A stretch of DNA of 64,000 nt from Levilactobacillus fujinensis. Its GTDB lineage: Bacteria > Bacillota > Bacilli > Lactobacillales > Lactobacillaceae. Numbering within the stretch: the stretch's first letter is position 1; every line of letters starts with the position of its first letter. The notes beneath the pieces are model-generated. The model made no database searches. It was not told the DNA's origin and worked only from the letters and a program-made list of their open reading frames with translations. The translations under genes and the position numbers were made by a program. Below, one piece after another: positions 7,204 through 15,102 of this stretch. The DNA lies in the NCBI RefSeq assembly GCF_003946335.1, contig NZ_RHNX01000008.1, forward strand, positions 26,716 through 90,715, written 5' to 3'.

Positions 7204-8022
7204 ATGAGCAAGCGTCGTCGCCGTCGTGGACGGAACCAGATTTCTATTTATGGGGCGTTACTTCTATTAGTAGTTGGGATTATTGGTGGGTTAAGCAGTC
7301 AGGGAAACCCCACTGCGAAAAGGGTCGCGGAAACGGCTTCAAGTCTTGTGGGTCAGGTTGCCGGCAATGAGTCGTCATCGACAGGTACGTCTGCGCCTAA
7401 GCAGTCCGTTGCGACCCAAGCCTTGGCTGAGCAAAAGTACTCGGGAACACAGATTGTTGCCGTCAATCACAACAAGCCAACCTTTACGACAGCCGAACTG
7501 TCGGTGAAGCGCGGCGCTTGGGCAACCTATGCCAATTTGGACAATTTAAACCGGGTCACAACGGCCAACGCCATGTTGAGTAAACGGACGATGCCGACCG
7601 CCAAACGGGAGCCCTTGTACGTCAACCCGACTGGCTGGAAAAATAAGCCATATACAGTCAATGGTAAGCGCGGCTACCTGTACAACCGGAGTCACTTGAT
7701 CGGGTATCAACTGACGGGTCAAAATAACAATCTAAAGAACTTGATGACCGGGACCCGATCGTTAAATGATCCTGGTATGACCGCCTATGAAAATCCGGTG
7801 GCCAGTTATTTGAAGAGCCATCCTAGTGATTACGTGCGCTATCAGGTGCAACCGGTCTTTCGGGGGAATGAGCTAGTGGCCCGTGGCGTGCATATGCAGG
7901 CCAAATCGGTTGGTAGCGCGGGTATTTCCTATAACGTTTATATTTTCAATATTCAAGCGGGTATTAAAATCAATTACAGTACCGGGACCAGTCAATTAGG
8001 TAATCCGGCAGCTAGTTTTTAG
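7204..8022 (+). CDS. Membrane-anchored DNA/RNA non-specific endonuclease (DNA-entry nuclease type)
   Basis: A 272-residue protein. I chose ATG 7204 because GGGAGAGGG lies just upstream. The N-terminus is strongly basic (SKRRRRRGR), followed by one membrane anchor (about residues 13-30), a Ser/Thr-rich linker and an extracellular nuclease domain. The active-site segment is YNRSHLIGYQLTG, with general-base His164 and the metal-binding Asn-rich stretch GQNNNLKNLMTGTRSLND, as in the EndA/Spd nucleases of Gram-positive cocci. Such enzymes degrade external DNA for nutrition, biofilm dispersal or DNA uptake. The LexA-like box in its promoter suggests damage control of expression. Followed by repeat R1 copy D. 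Confidence 0.85.
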   Translation: MSKRRRRRGRNQISIYGALLLLVVGIIGGLSSQGNPTAKRVAETASSLVGQVAGNESSSTGTSAPKQSVATQALAEQKYSGTQIVAVNHNKPTFTTAELSVKRGAWATYANLDNLNRVTTANAMLSKRTMPTAKREPLYVNPTGWKNKPYTVNGKRGYLYNRSHLIGYQLTGQNNNLKNLMTGTRSLNDPGMTAYENPVASYLKSHPSDYVRYQVQPVFRGNELVARGVHMQAKSVGSAGISYNVYIFNIQAGIKINYSTGTSQLGNPAASF

Positions 8023-8035
8023 ACTAAATTAAAAA

Positions 8036-8204
8036 CAGTGTGCCGAAAATGATTCGGCTGGCGAAGATCAACGGGGATGGTCGAATAATCCTGGGTTGTT
8101 CGGTTATCGGTGTTAAGTGGAAGCGGCTACCTTTTGACATACGGTTCAGCTATAGAGGTTCGGAGATGCCAAATAGGCTGTGACAAAGGTCACAGCCTAT
8201 TTTC
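8036..8204 (+). repeat. Dispersed repeat R1, copy D, ending in a terminator hairpin
   Basis: A diverged copy of the family core (GGCTGGCGAAGATCAACGGG ... GGTTATCGGTGTTAAGTGGA). The 3' end is AATAGGCTGTGAcaaaggTCACAGCCTATTTT (in two arms), a strong bidirectional terminator at 8171-8204 that would serve the nuclease gene and the convergent 51-residue gene. Confidence 0.65.
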
Positions 8205-8231
8205 AAACGAGTTTAGTGCGGGTTGACGGTC

Positions 8232-8387
8232 TTAGCGCCGATTCATGTAACGGTAGATGGCGTAGAGCATGATACCAGCCAAGATGATGATACCAACGGT
8301 TGGACTGTCGCGAAAGATCCAGTGGAAGACACGAATGGGACTGGTCCCATGTAGGCCGCCAATTAATGAGATGAAATCAGTGTGCAT
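8232..8387 (-). CDS. 51-residue single-span membrane miniprotein
   Basis: This reading frame starts at ATG 8387 with a strong GGAGG at 8396-8400 and ends at TAA 8232. The peptide begins MHTDFISLIGGL, has a central charged stretch (HWIFRDSP), one hydrophobic span around residues 31-45 (TVGIIILAGIMLYAI) and a basic end YRYMNRR. It lies alone on the minus strand between nuclease and cardiolipin synthase. The good ribosome site, the single membrane span and the convergent terminator support a real gene. Function unknown; toxin-like or envelope-stress miniproteins look similar, but nothing here proves that. Confidence 0.65.
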   Translation of the reverse strand: MHTDFISLIGGLHGTSPIRVFHWIFRDSPTVGIIILAGIMLYAIYRYMNRR

Positions 8388-8503
8388 GGTGTGAACCTCC
8401 TATCGAAAAATTGCTATTTCTGATGAAAAGTTTAAAGAAAAGTAAAGACATTTGAATGATTTAGCGTATCATGAAATCACAGAGAATAGAGGAGGGTTTA
8501 CAC

Positions 8504-9961
8504 GTGAATGTGAATTACATGCTCATCCTAGAGATCATTGTGGTGGTCAACGCGGCATTGGCCTTCGTGACGGTTTTCCGGGAGAAAAGAGATATCGCGG
8601 CGACGTGGGCGTGGATGTTGGTGTTGGTACTCTTGCCAATCGTTGGGTTTATCGCCTATGCCTTCATCGGCCGAAAACTGCCAAAGGGCCGGATGTTTCG
8701 TTTGCAACGGCAAGTCGCCGTTCAACTCGACGAACGCTTGTCACAGCAGCGCGAAGAGATTGGGACGCAAATCATGCCGGCCGATCAAATTAGTCATTCG
8801 GTAATCAACATGGTAAATATGTTTATGGAAACGGACCACGCTTTCTTAGCCCGGAAGAACCGGGTGCGCGTGATCACGGATGGTCATGATCTGTTTCACC
8901 TGATGATGGAAGACATCGAACGGGCCCACTCCAGTATTCATATTGAATTCTACACCTTTTATAACGACCAGATAGGAAATGACATCTTGGATCTGCTGGT
9001 AAAAAAGGCACGAACAGGTGTTGAAGTACGTGTCATCTATGATCCATGGGGGTCCATGGGGACGTGGAAAAAGTTCTTTAAACCGTTGATGGACGTTGGC
9101 GGCCACGTAGAGCCCTTCCTGGGAACGCGTTCGGCGGTCATTGACTTTCGGCTAAACTTCCGTGATCACAGAAAAATTGTGACGATTGACGGTCAGATTG
9201 GGTACGTTGGTGGCTTTAACATTGGGGATCAGTACTTAGGCCGTAAGGAAAAATTTGGCTACTGGCGTGACACGCATTTACGAATCGTTGGCTCCGGGGT
9301 CTTCTCACTTCAGGCACGATTCATGCTGGATTGGAACGCTACGGATCGGGACCATCCATTTAAGGATGACCAAATAGAGCATCGCTACTTCCCATTGACG
9401 AAGGTTAAGGGGGAAACTAGCCTGCAGATTGTATCCAGTGGACCAGATTCCGACCTCCAGCAGATTAAGATGGGATACATGCGTCTGATTCAGACCGCCG
9501 AAAAGCGGTTGTGGATTCAGACGCCATATCTGATTCCAGACGATAGTGTCTTGGACTCCCTGCGGATTGCAGCTATGGCGGGAATCGATGTCCGAATCAT
9601 GATTCCGGATAAGCCAGACCATGCCTTTGTTTACCGAGCAACGCAGTACTATGCTCGGCAACTAGCGGACGATGGCGTTAAGATTTACTTCTATCACAAT
9701 GGCTTTATTCATGCCAAGACGATGGTCGTGGATGGCAAGATTGCTTCCGTGGGGTCAGCCAATATGGACTACCGGAGCTTCAAGTTAAACTTCGAAATCA
9801 ACGCGTTCATTTACGATGCAGAGATTGCCAATCAGCTCGAAGAAATCTACGAAGCTGACATGCGGCACAGCGAATTAATTACGCCAGAGAAGTTTAAAAA
9901 CCAGTCAACTTATTTGAAATTCAAGCAGACGGCATCGCGTTTGTTGTCGCCAATATTGTAA
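8504..9961 (+). CDS. cls: Cardiolipin synthase
   Basis: A 485-residue phospholipase-D superfamily enzyme that joins two phosphatidylglycerol molecules to cardiolipin and glycerol at the membrane. I chose GTG 8504 because GAGGAGGG lies 7 bases upstream. Two N-terminal membrane spans (about residues 5-25 and 35-57) precede two HKD motifs: HRKIVTIDG at His222 and HAKTMVVDG at His403, both complete with the following GG/SAN(M)D signature. Length fits the family (about 480-500). Monocistronic with a terminator at 9967-10002. Which of several cls paralogues it is cannot be told. Confidence 0.95.
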   Translation: MNVNYMLILEIIVVVNAALAFVTVFREKRDIAATWAWMLVLVLLPIVGFIAYAFIGRKLPKGRMFRLQRQVAVQLDERLSQQREEIGTQIMPADQISHSVINMVNMFMETDHAFLARKNRVRVITDGHDLFHLMMEDIERAHSSIHIEFYTFYNDQIGNDILDLLVKKARTGVEVRVIYDPWGSMGTWKKFFKPLMDVGGHVEPFLGTRSAVIDFRLNFRDHRKIVTIDGQIGYVGGFNIGDQYLGRKEKFGYWRDTHLRIVGSGVFSLQARFMLDWNATDRDHPFKDDQIEHRYFPLTKVKGETSLQIVSSGPDSDLQQIKMGYMRLIQTAEKRLWIQTPYLIPDDSVLDSLRIAAMAGIDVRIMIPDKPDHAFVYRATQYYARQLADDGVKIYFYHNGFIHAKTMVVDGKIASVGSANMDYRSFKLNFEINAFIYDAEIANQLEEIYEADMRHSELITPEKFKNQSTYLKFKQTASRLLSPIL

Positions 9962-9966
9962 CGGAT

Positions 9967-10002
9967 AGAGCCTTCTGTGCGAGTGTGCAGAGGGCTCTTT
10001 TT
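9967..10002 (+). terminator. Terminator after cls
   Basis: AGAGCC...CTGTGCgagtgTGCAG...GGCTCT stem followed by TTTTT. Confidence 0.7.
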
Positions 10003-10040
10003 GATTGCTATATGCACGATAATAAGGAAAAGTAGCGCGA

Positions 10041-10074
10041 GTTGGTTGCTATAAACAACCAACATTAGTATAAT
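10041..10074 (+). promoter_or_regulatory. Promoter of the AraC gene with overlapping palindrome
   Basis: TTGCTA (10046-10051), 17 bases, TATAAT (10069-10074). The perfect inverted repeat GTTGGTTG-ctataaa-CAACCAAC (10041-10063) covers the -35, so a bound protein would block or control this promoter. A small hairpin (CCGCTTT/AAAGCGG, near 10095-10118) follows in the leader. Confidence 0.6.
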
Positions 10075-10153
10075 GGGGCCAACAGGGGTAGTAAACCGCT
10101 TTCATTTTAAAGCGGGTGTCGTATCGGATTCTAATTCGGGGAGGTCTTGTATT

Positions 10154-11059
10154 ATGAAGCCATTTATTCCCATACCAGTCGTGGATTCAAGCTTATATTT
10201 ATTTGGTGGGCACCGACGGACCGTTCCTGGGGGATGGCAGTTCTTCGAACAAAAACACCAGGCCTTTGAGCTAATGTGTCTGGTTGATGGTCGGCAAACG
10301 ACCGAAATTAAGGGTGTTGCTACATACGACTATGGACCTGGTGATGCGATGATCATTTCGCCGGGGACGTTGCATACGAACAAAAACTCCAGTGATGAGG
10401 AAACAATGACTTATATCTGTTTTCACTTTAATATTGAGAGCCTGGAGTTGAAATCTGAACTATTGGGTAACGTGGTGAATGCTGTAATTCCCGCCGAAGA
10501 ACCGATTGCGCAAGCGGCAGGGAAGGCGGCAGGAGAAATCGTGGCTTACAGCGCGGATAATGAATTAACCAAGGAACAGGCTAGCTTAAAAATTCAACGG
10601 GCTTTTTTAGACTTTTTATTGGCATTAACGGAGAATCTCTCGAGCTATGCGCAACAAAAGGGAACCAAGTATAGTGAGAGTGAAGCCAAAACAAGTCGGC
10701 TGATTGCGACATTGATCAAGAAAAATGTCGAGCAGAAGGAAATCCCGTTATTTTCGTTTGAAGATATTTGTCAAAAGGTTGGGATTAGTAGTGGCTATGG
10801 CCATCGAACGTTTAAAAAGGTCTATGGTGTGACACCACTCCACTACATTGAAAGCCAAAAGTACAATAAAGCAAAACGGCTTTTGGGCTCGCCAGAGTAT
10901 TCGATTGAGGATATCTCATATCTGATGGGTGCTAGTAGTACGTCGAATTTTACAAAGCAGTTTAAAAAGTGGGCTGGGATTACACCGAGCCGTTATCAAC
11001 GACAAATGAAGCAGAAACGGCGCGTGCGGACACTTAAAGAAAGTGGCTATTTTGAATAG
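10154..11059 (+). CDS. AraC family regulator, probable activator of the xylo-oligosaccharide genes downstream
   Basis: A 301-residue protein from ATG 10154 with GGGGAGG upstream. The N-terminal half (residues 10-110) has the cupin-type sugar-binding layout with YDYGPGDAMIISPGTLH. The C-terminal 95 residues carry two HTH motifs: FEDICQKVGISSGYGHRTFK and EDISYLMGASSTSNFTKQFK, ending with the AraC signature GITPSRYQ. It lies directly upstream of, and in the same direction as, a GPH sugar carrier and GH43 beta-xylosidase, separated by a terminator and a 400-base control region. Control of those genes is inferred from position. The inducer is unknown, probably a xylo-oligosaccharide. Confidence 0.85.
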   Translation: MKPFIPIPVVDSSLYLFGGHRRTVPGGWQFFEQKHQAFELMCLVDGRQTTEIKGVATYDYGPGDAMIISPGTLHTNKNSSDEETMTYICFHFNIESLELKSELLGNVVNAVIPAEEPIAQAAGKAAGEIVAYSADNELTKEQASLKIQRAFLDFLLALTENLSSYAQQKGTKYSESEAKTSRLIATLIKKNVEQKEIPLFSFEDICQKVGISSGYGHRTFKKVYGVTPLHYIESQKYNKAKRLLGSPEYSIEDISYLMGASSTSNFTKQFKKWAGITPSRYQRQMKQKRRVRTLKESGYFE

Positions 11060-11070
11060 CGTCAATTTTG

Positions 11071-11102
11071 GCATGATAGTGTGGATACTATCATGCTTTT
11101 TT
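11071..11102 (+). terminator. Terminator after the AraC gene
   Basis: GCATGATAGT-gtgg-ATACTATCATGC followed by TTTTTTA, 12 bases after the stop. Confidence 0.85.
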
Positions 11103-11297
11103 ATTCACAAAAAGTCGAATTTCGGACTCTTTATAATATTTTACACGCTACAAAGAGATAAGAGTAGTTCAAAGGTGACTGAAAGCGGGAATGACTGGCA
11201 ACAGTAGGATGCACAAATTTTGATACCAAGCTTAGTGACCGATAAACAAACGTTTTGACTATTTTTGGTTAGAAAAGGATAAATCAGCGGTATAAAC

Positions 11298-11343
11298 GTT
11301 GATTTGGCGGTGCTTCTCCTCACCGACGAGGTCACAAATCAAC
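11298..11343 (+). promoter_or_regulatory. Inverted repeat in the xynT control region (regulator-site candidate)
   Basis: GTTGATTT (11298-11305) and AAATCAAC (11336-11343) are perfectly complementary 8-mers 30 bases apart, 36 bases upstream of the cre site. They are candidates for AraC half-sites. The rest of 11103-11297 shows nothing else I can name. Confidence 0.4.
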
Positions 11344-11378
11344 TAAAAACAGTCATGAAAGAAGATAGCCAACTTTTC

Positions 11379-11415
11379 TGAAAGCGTTTACAATTCGGGG
11401 TGTAGTTAGCTAACT
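11379..11415 (+). promoter_or_regulatory. CcpA cre site overlapping the xynT promoter
   Basis: TGAAAGCGTTTACA (11379-11392) matches the cre consensus TGWAANCGNTNWCA at every position. Its last six bases TTTACA serve as a -35, followed 17 bases later by CTAACT (11410-11415). Binding of CcpA-HPr here would repress the operon when glucose is present. Confidence 0.75.
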
Positions 11416-11508
11416 TAACAAAACGGACGTTGCTTGATCAGCACGTCGCAATCACTTCTCGTTTTAGAACTTCCACATAAATTTTTTATTCGAAAGGGGT
11501 TCTCACAT

Positions 11509-12987
11509 ATGGCCGAAAATACAGAGGCTGCCCCGAAAGCAAACACGGCAAATGATGAATTTGCGAAGCTTTCCTGGCGTGAGCGTATTAGTTATGGTGC
11601 CGGAGATTTAGCTCAAAACTTAATCTTTGGTACAGTTGGCTCCATGCTCTTATTCTACTTAACCACCGTTTATGGTATTTCCGCAGCGGTTGGTGCCACG
11701 ATTTTCTTAGTCGTTCGGTGGGTCAACGTTTTCTGGGATCCATGGGTTGGTGCCTTCGTCGATAAGCACGGATTCAAGTCTGGTAAATATCGGCCTTACT
11801 TGATTTACGGTGGGATTCCACTGACAATCATGGCCGCTTTACTCTTCTTACCAATTGATGCGGTTCGCGGCAACGTTTTCTACGCATTCATTGCTTACTT
11901 AGCTACCGCCTTAATCTACTCATTCGTTAACATTCCTTATGGGGCGCTGAATGCTTCCTTAACACGGGATAACGATGAAATTTCAACGTTAACGACTGTC
12001 CGGATGACGGAAGCTAACATTGGTAACTTACTGGTTTACACCTTCTTGCCATTATTTGTTCAAATGGCTTCACCAAATCCACAATCTAAGGATATTGGTT
12101 TCTTCGGGATTCACATGAATTTAGGGGATTACACATCTCCTAAGGCCGGGAAGGCTTACTTCTTGGTTATGGCCATTTACATGGTGATTGGATTCGTCAT
12201 GTTAATGTGCACTTACTTTGGAATCAAGGAACGGGTTTTACCAACACAAAAAGAATCCGATTCCGTTAAATACTCTGACTTGTGGGTTGAATTTAAGCAA
12301 AACAAACCCTTACAAGTTCTTGGCTTCTTCTTCCTGATTGGTTTTACCTTCATGTTCTTTGGGAACACCGTATGGCCATTCTACATGCAATACAACATTG
12401 GTCACTCCGAATGGATGGCTTCAATCAACTTGATCGGGTCAATTCCCGGGATCTTCTTAGTCTTCTTATGGCCTATTATCCGTAAAAAGATTGGGAAACG
12501 TCAATTCTTCTATGCTTTCTTAACGCTCTTCATTATTGGGACCTTAGTTATCTGGGTATGGTCCATGCCTGCCTTTAAAGACAGCACTGCCCTTGGCTAC
12601 ACTGGTCGTTTCTTACAACAATGGGGGATTACCGCTGCTACTGGTTACATGTGGTCATTGGTTCCAGAAGTTGTTTCTTACGGCGAATACAAGTCCAAGA
12701 AGCGGGTTGCCGGGATCATCAACGCCATCATGGGTCTGTTCTTCAAGATTGGGTTGGCTCTTGGTGGGATCATCCCTGGTTACATCAACGCCTTCTTTAA
12801 GTTTGATGGGACTAAGACGACGCAAAGTGCTGCTGCCTTAAGTGGTATCCAGTGGTCAATGATCTGGTTACCAATTATCATGGCGTTAGTTGCGATGTGG
12901 GTTATGAGTCGTTACACCTTAACTGATGATGAAGTTAAGAAGATGAACGAAGAACTCGAAGCAGATCGTCGTGCAGCTCAAGAGTAA
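11509..12987 (+). CDS. xynT: GPH-family oligosaccharide:cation symporter (xyloside transporter)
   Basis: A 492-residue membrane protein from ATG 11509 (AAAGGGG upstream). About twelve hydrophobic segments are present. The N-terminal SWRERISYGAGDLAQNL and FVDKHGFKSGKYRPYL are GPH (glycoside-pentoside-hexuronide) signatures, the second being the loop 2-3 motif. GPH carriers move beta-xylosides, melibiose, lactose or isoprimeverose together with H+ or Na+. The beta-xylosidase 50 bases downstream points to xylobiose or other xylo-oligosaccharides as substrate. The last 40 residues are charged (EELEADRRAAQE) with no IIA-like domain. The gene name follows function and context, not a direct match. 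Confidence 0.85.
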   Translation: MAENTEAAPKANTANDEFAKLSWRERISYGAGDLAQNLIFGTVGSMLLFYLTTVYGISAAVGATIFLVVRWVNVFWDPWVGAFVDKHGFKSGKYRPYLIYGGIPLTIMAALLFLPIDAVRGNVFYAFIAYLATALIYSFVNIPYGALNASLTRDNDEISTLTTVRMTEANIGNLLVYTFLPLFVQMASPNPQSKDIGFFGIHMNLGDYTSPKAGKAYFLVMAIYMVIGFVMLMCTYFGIKERVLPTQKESDSVKYSDLWVEFKQNKPLQVLGFFFLIGFTFMFFGNTVWPFYMQYNIGHSEWMASINLIGSIPGIFLVFLWPIIRKKIGKRQFFYAFLTLFIIGTLVIWVWSMPAFKDSTALGYTGRFLQQWGITAATGYMWSLVPEVVSYGEYKSKKRVAGIINAIMGLFFKIGLALGGIIPGYINAFFKFDGTKTTQSAAALSGIQWSMIWLPIIMALVAMWVMSRYTLTDDEVKKMNEELEADRRAAQE

Positions 12988-13036
12988 TCACGCTTTTTAA
13001 AAATTTGGTAAACACACACGAAAGGAAGATTCTCTC

Positions 13037-14659
13037 ATGAAGATTCAAAATCCAGTTTTACCTGGTTTTAATGCCGATCCTAGCATGATTCGGGTGGGTG
13101 ACACGTACTACATCGCCAATTCAACGTTTGAATGGTTCCCTGGTGTTCGGCTTCACGAATCAAAGGACATGGTTCATTGGAATCTCTTGCCATCACCACT
13201 GTCAACGACCACGCTCTTAGATATGAAGGGTAACCCGGCTTCTGGTGGGATTTGGGCACCAGATCTGACCTACGCTGACGGCAAATTCTGGTTGATCTAC
13301 ACCGACGTTAAGATTACCGACGGTCCATTTAAGGACATGACCAACTACTTAACCACGGCTACGGATATCCACGGTCCATGGACTGATCCAATCAAGGTTA
13401 ACGGGGTCGGCTTCGATGCTTCCCTGTTCCATGACAAGAACGGCCGCAAGTACCTGGTACAACAGACCTGGGATCACCGTGAATACCACCACCCATTCGA
13501 TGGGATTACGTTGACTGAATTCGATACGACGACTATGAAGCTCAAACCAGAAACTGCCCGGAACATTTACAACGGTGACGATGTGAAATTGGTTGAAGGG
13601 CCACATCTGTACCAAATCAAGGGGTACTACTACCTGTTTGCTGCTGAAGGTGGGACTGTCTTTACCCACCAAGAAGTCGTTGCCCGTTCTAAGACGCTTG
13701 ATGAACTCTCATTTGAGAGTGAACCAGACGGCCCATTCATTACGAATATGGATACCCCAGACTTCTACTTGCAAAAGCAAGGTCATGGTGGCTTGACGGA
13801 CACCCCAAGCGGCGAATGGTATTACGCATCACTTGTTTCTCGTCCTTGGAACCATGCCAACGAATCCAGCCACGACCCTCGCGGCTGGAGCACCCTTGGC
13901 CGTGAAACTTCCATCCAAAAGGTTGAATGGGATGACGAAGGCTGGCCACGTGTTGTTGGCGGTCATGGTGGCCAAGTTGAAGTTGAAGCACCAAAGGATG
14001 CCATTTTAACCGATGCGCCTAAGGATCACTCACAACATGACGAATTCGACAAGCCAGAACTCGACATGAACTGGAACACGTTACGGCAACCATTTACCAA
14101 GAAATTAGGGACGGTTGGCAACGGCGAGTTGAAGTTAGTGGGTCAACAATCCCTGTCCAGCACGTTTGACGTTTCCTTTGTCGCTCGTCGTTGGCAAGCA
14201 TTCAACTTCGATGCTGAAACGAAAGTTAAGTTCGATCCATTCAGTTACCAACAAATGGCCGGACTGGCTAACTTCTACAATGACAAGCATTATTCCTGGA
14301 TTTTCATCACCAACGATGAAAAGAAGGGCCGTGTGATTGAAGTTGCGCAAAACGACAACAATAACTACACTTCATTCTTGAAGGACGACGCTATTCAAAT
14401 TCCAGAAGGAACAGAATACGTTTGGTTCAAGGTAAAGGCACGTAAAGAATCATACACGTACCAGTACTCCTTTGACGGTAAGAACTGGGAAACTGTCCCA
14501 GTGGAATTGGATGCAGCCATTTTGTCTGATGACTACGTTCTACAAACATCTGGTGGCTTCTTCACTGGTGCCTTTGTCGGCCTTGTTGCGGTCGACTACG
14601 CCGGTTACGAACAGGTTGCGACGTTTGACCACTTCGACTACAAGGAATTACCGGATTAA
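13037..14659 (+). CDS. xynB: Beta-xylosidase, glycoside hydrolase family 43
   Basis: A 540-residue intracellular enzyme, no signal peptide, with AAAGGAAG before ATG 13037. The five-bladed propeller domain (about residues 1-310) shows the three GH43 acids: base Asp14 in GFNADPS, pKa-modulating Asp127 in GFDASLF and proton donor Glu187 in LVEGPHLY. This matches the numbering of the Geobacillus XynB3 type (15, 128, 187). A C-terminal beta-sandwich (about 330-540) completes the active site in this subgroup. It cleaves xylose from the non-reducing end of xylobiose and longer oligosaccharides. Co-transcribed with the GPH carrier upstream, under AraC and cre control. Confidence 0.93.
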   Translation: MKIQNPVLPGFNADPSMIRVGDTYYIANSTFEWFPGVRLHESKDMVHWNLLPSPLSTTTLLDMKGNPASGGIWAPDLTYADGKFWLIYTDVKITDGPFKDMTNYLTTATDIHGPWTDPIKVNGVGFDASLFHDKNGRKYLVQQTWDHREYHHPFDGITLTEFDTTTMKLKPETARNIYNGDDVKLVEGPHLYQIKGYYYLFAAEGGTVFTHQEVVARSKTLDELSFESEPDGPFITNMDTPDFYLQKQGHGGLTDTPSGEWYYASLVSRPWNHANESSHDPRGWSTLGRETSIQKVEWDDEGWPRVVGGHGGQVEVEAPKDAILTDAPKDHSQHDEFDKPELDMNWNTLRQPFTKKLGTVGNGELKLVGQQSLSSTFDVSFVARRWQAFNFDAETKVKFDPFSYQQMAGLANFYNDKHYSWIFITNDEKKGRVIEVAQNDNNNYTSFLKDDAIQIPEGTEYVWFKVKARKESYTYQYSFDGKNWETVPVELDAAILSDDYVLQTSGGFFTGAFVGLVAVDYAGYEQVATFDHFDYKELPD

Positions 14660-14662
14660 GCT

Positions 14663-14876
14663 GTGAAATTGTCGCTTAGCCAACGCTAGACCATCGTGTG
14701 CAAAATGATTGGCACGCCCGACCGCCGGGTGTATGATGGTGGCGCTAAAGGTGATAGGCCCAACAGCTGGCCGGATTGAGGCCGGAAATTTCCGGTCGGT
14801 CAGCTGAACCGACGCTAACGGCAGACTAGTATGTATGTGTGAGGGCCTCCAGAGATGGGGGTCCTTTTAGTTTGCA
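14663..14876 (+). ncRNA. Strongly structured intergenic segment ending in a terminator (3' UTR or small RNA)
   Basis: After xynB the sequence folds into consecutive hairpins: TTAGC/GCTAA with ACCATC/GATGGT around an inner CACGCCCG-accg-CCGGGTGT loop (14673-14748); CAGCTG...CAGCTG around the self-complementary CCGGAAATTTCCGG (14764-14805); and a terminator GGGCCTCC-agagat-GGGGGTCCTTTT (14843-14867). It does not match any riboswitch class I can recognise, and no promoter of its own is evident. It may be the structured 3' end of the xyn message or a separate RNA. The stretch 14877-15040 holds nothing I can name. Confidence 0.45.
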
Positions 14877-15040
14877 GATTGCTAGTTGCCACATGAACTT
14901 TAGACGGAAAATAACGCAATTATCAGGCAACAAGTTCTGAGGATAGTCTCTATAGTAGAGAAGACGTCTGACAAAAGCAATCGAAGCCTTCCGCAATCGT
15001 TTCACCCTATCAGTAGTCAGCTAGCTCCGTCAACTTCGCC

Positions 15041-15069
15041 TTGGGCCGGGCTTCGCGCTATGATACACT
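15041..15069 (+). promoter_or_regulatory. Promoter of the DUF2207 gene
   Basis: TTGGGC (15041-15046), a 17-base spacer and TACACT (15064-15069), 34 bases before the start codon. Confidence 0.5.
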
Positions 15070-15102
15070 GAGTATAAATCACGGGGAAGCAGGGGATTTG
15101 GA

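Noticed and set aside
14663..14876. 6S RNA or a known riboswitch
   Set aside because: The hairpins are consecutive and not one long rod with a central bubble, and no conserved riboswitch core was recognised. Kept only as an unassigned structured segment.
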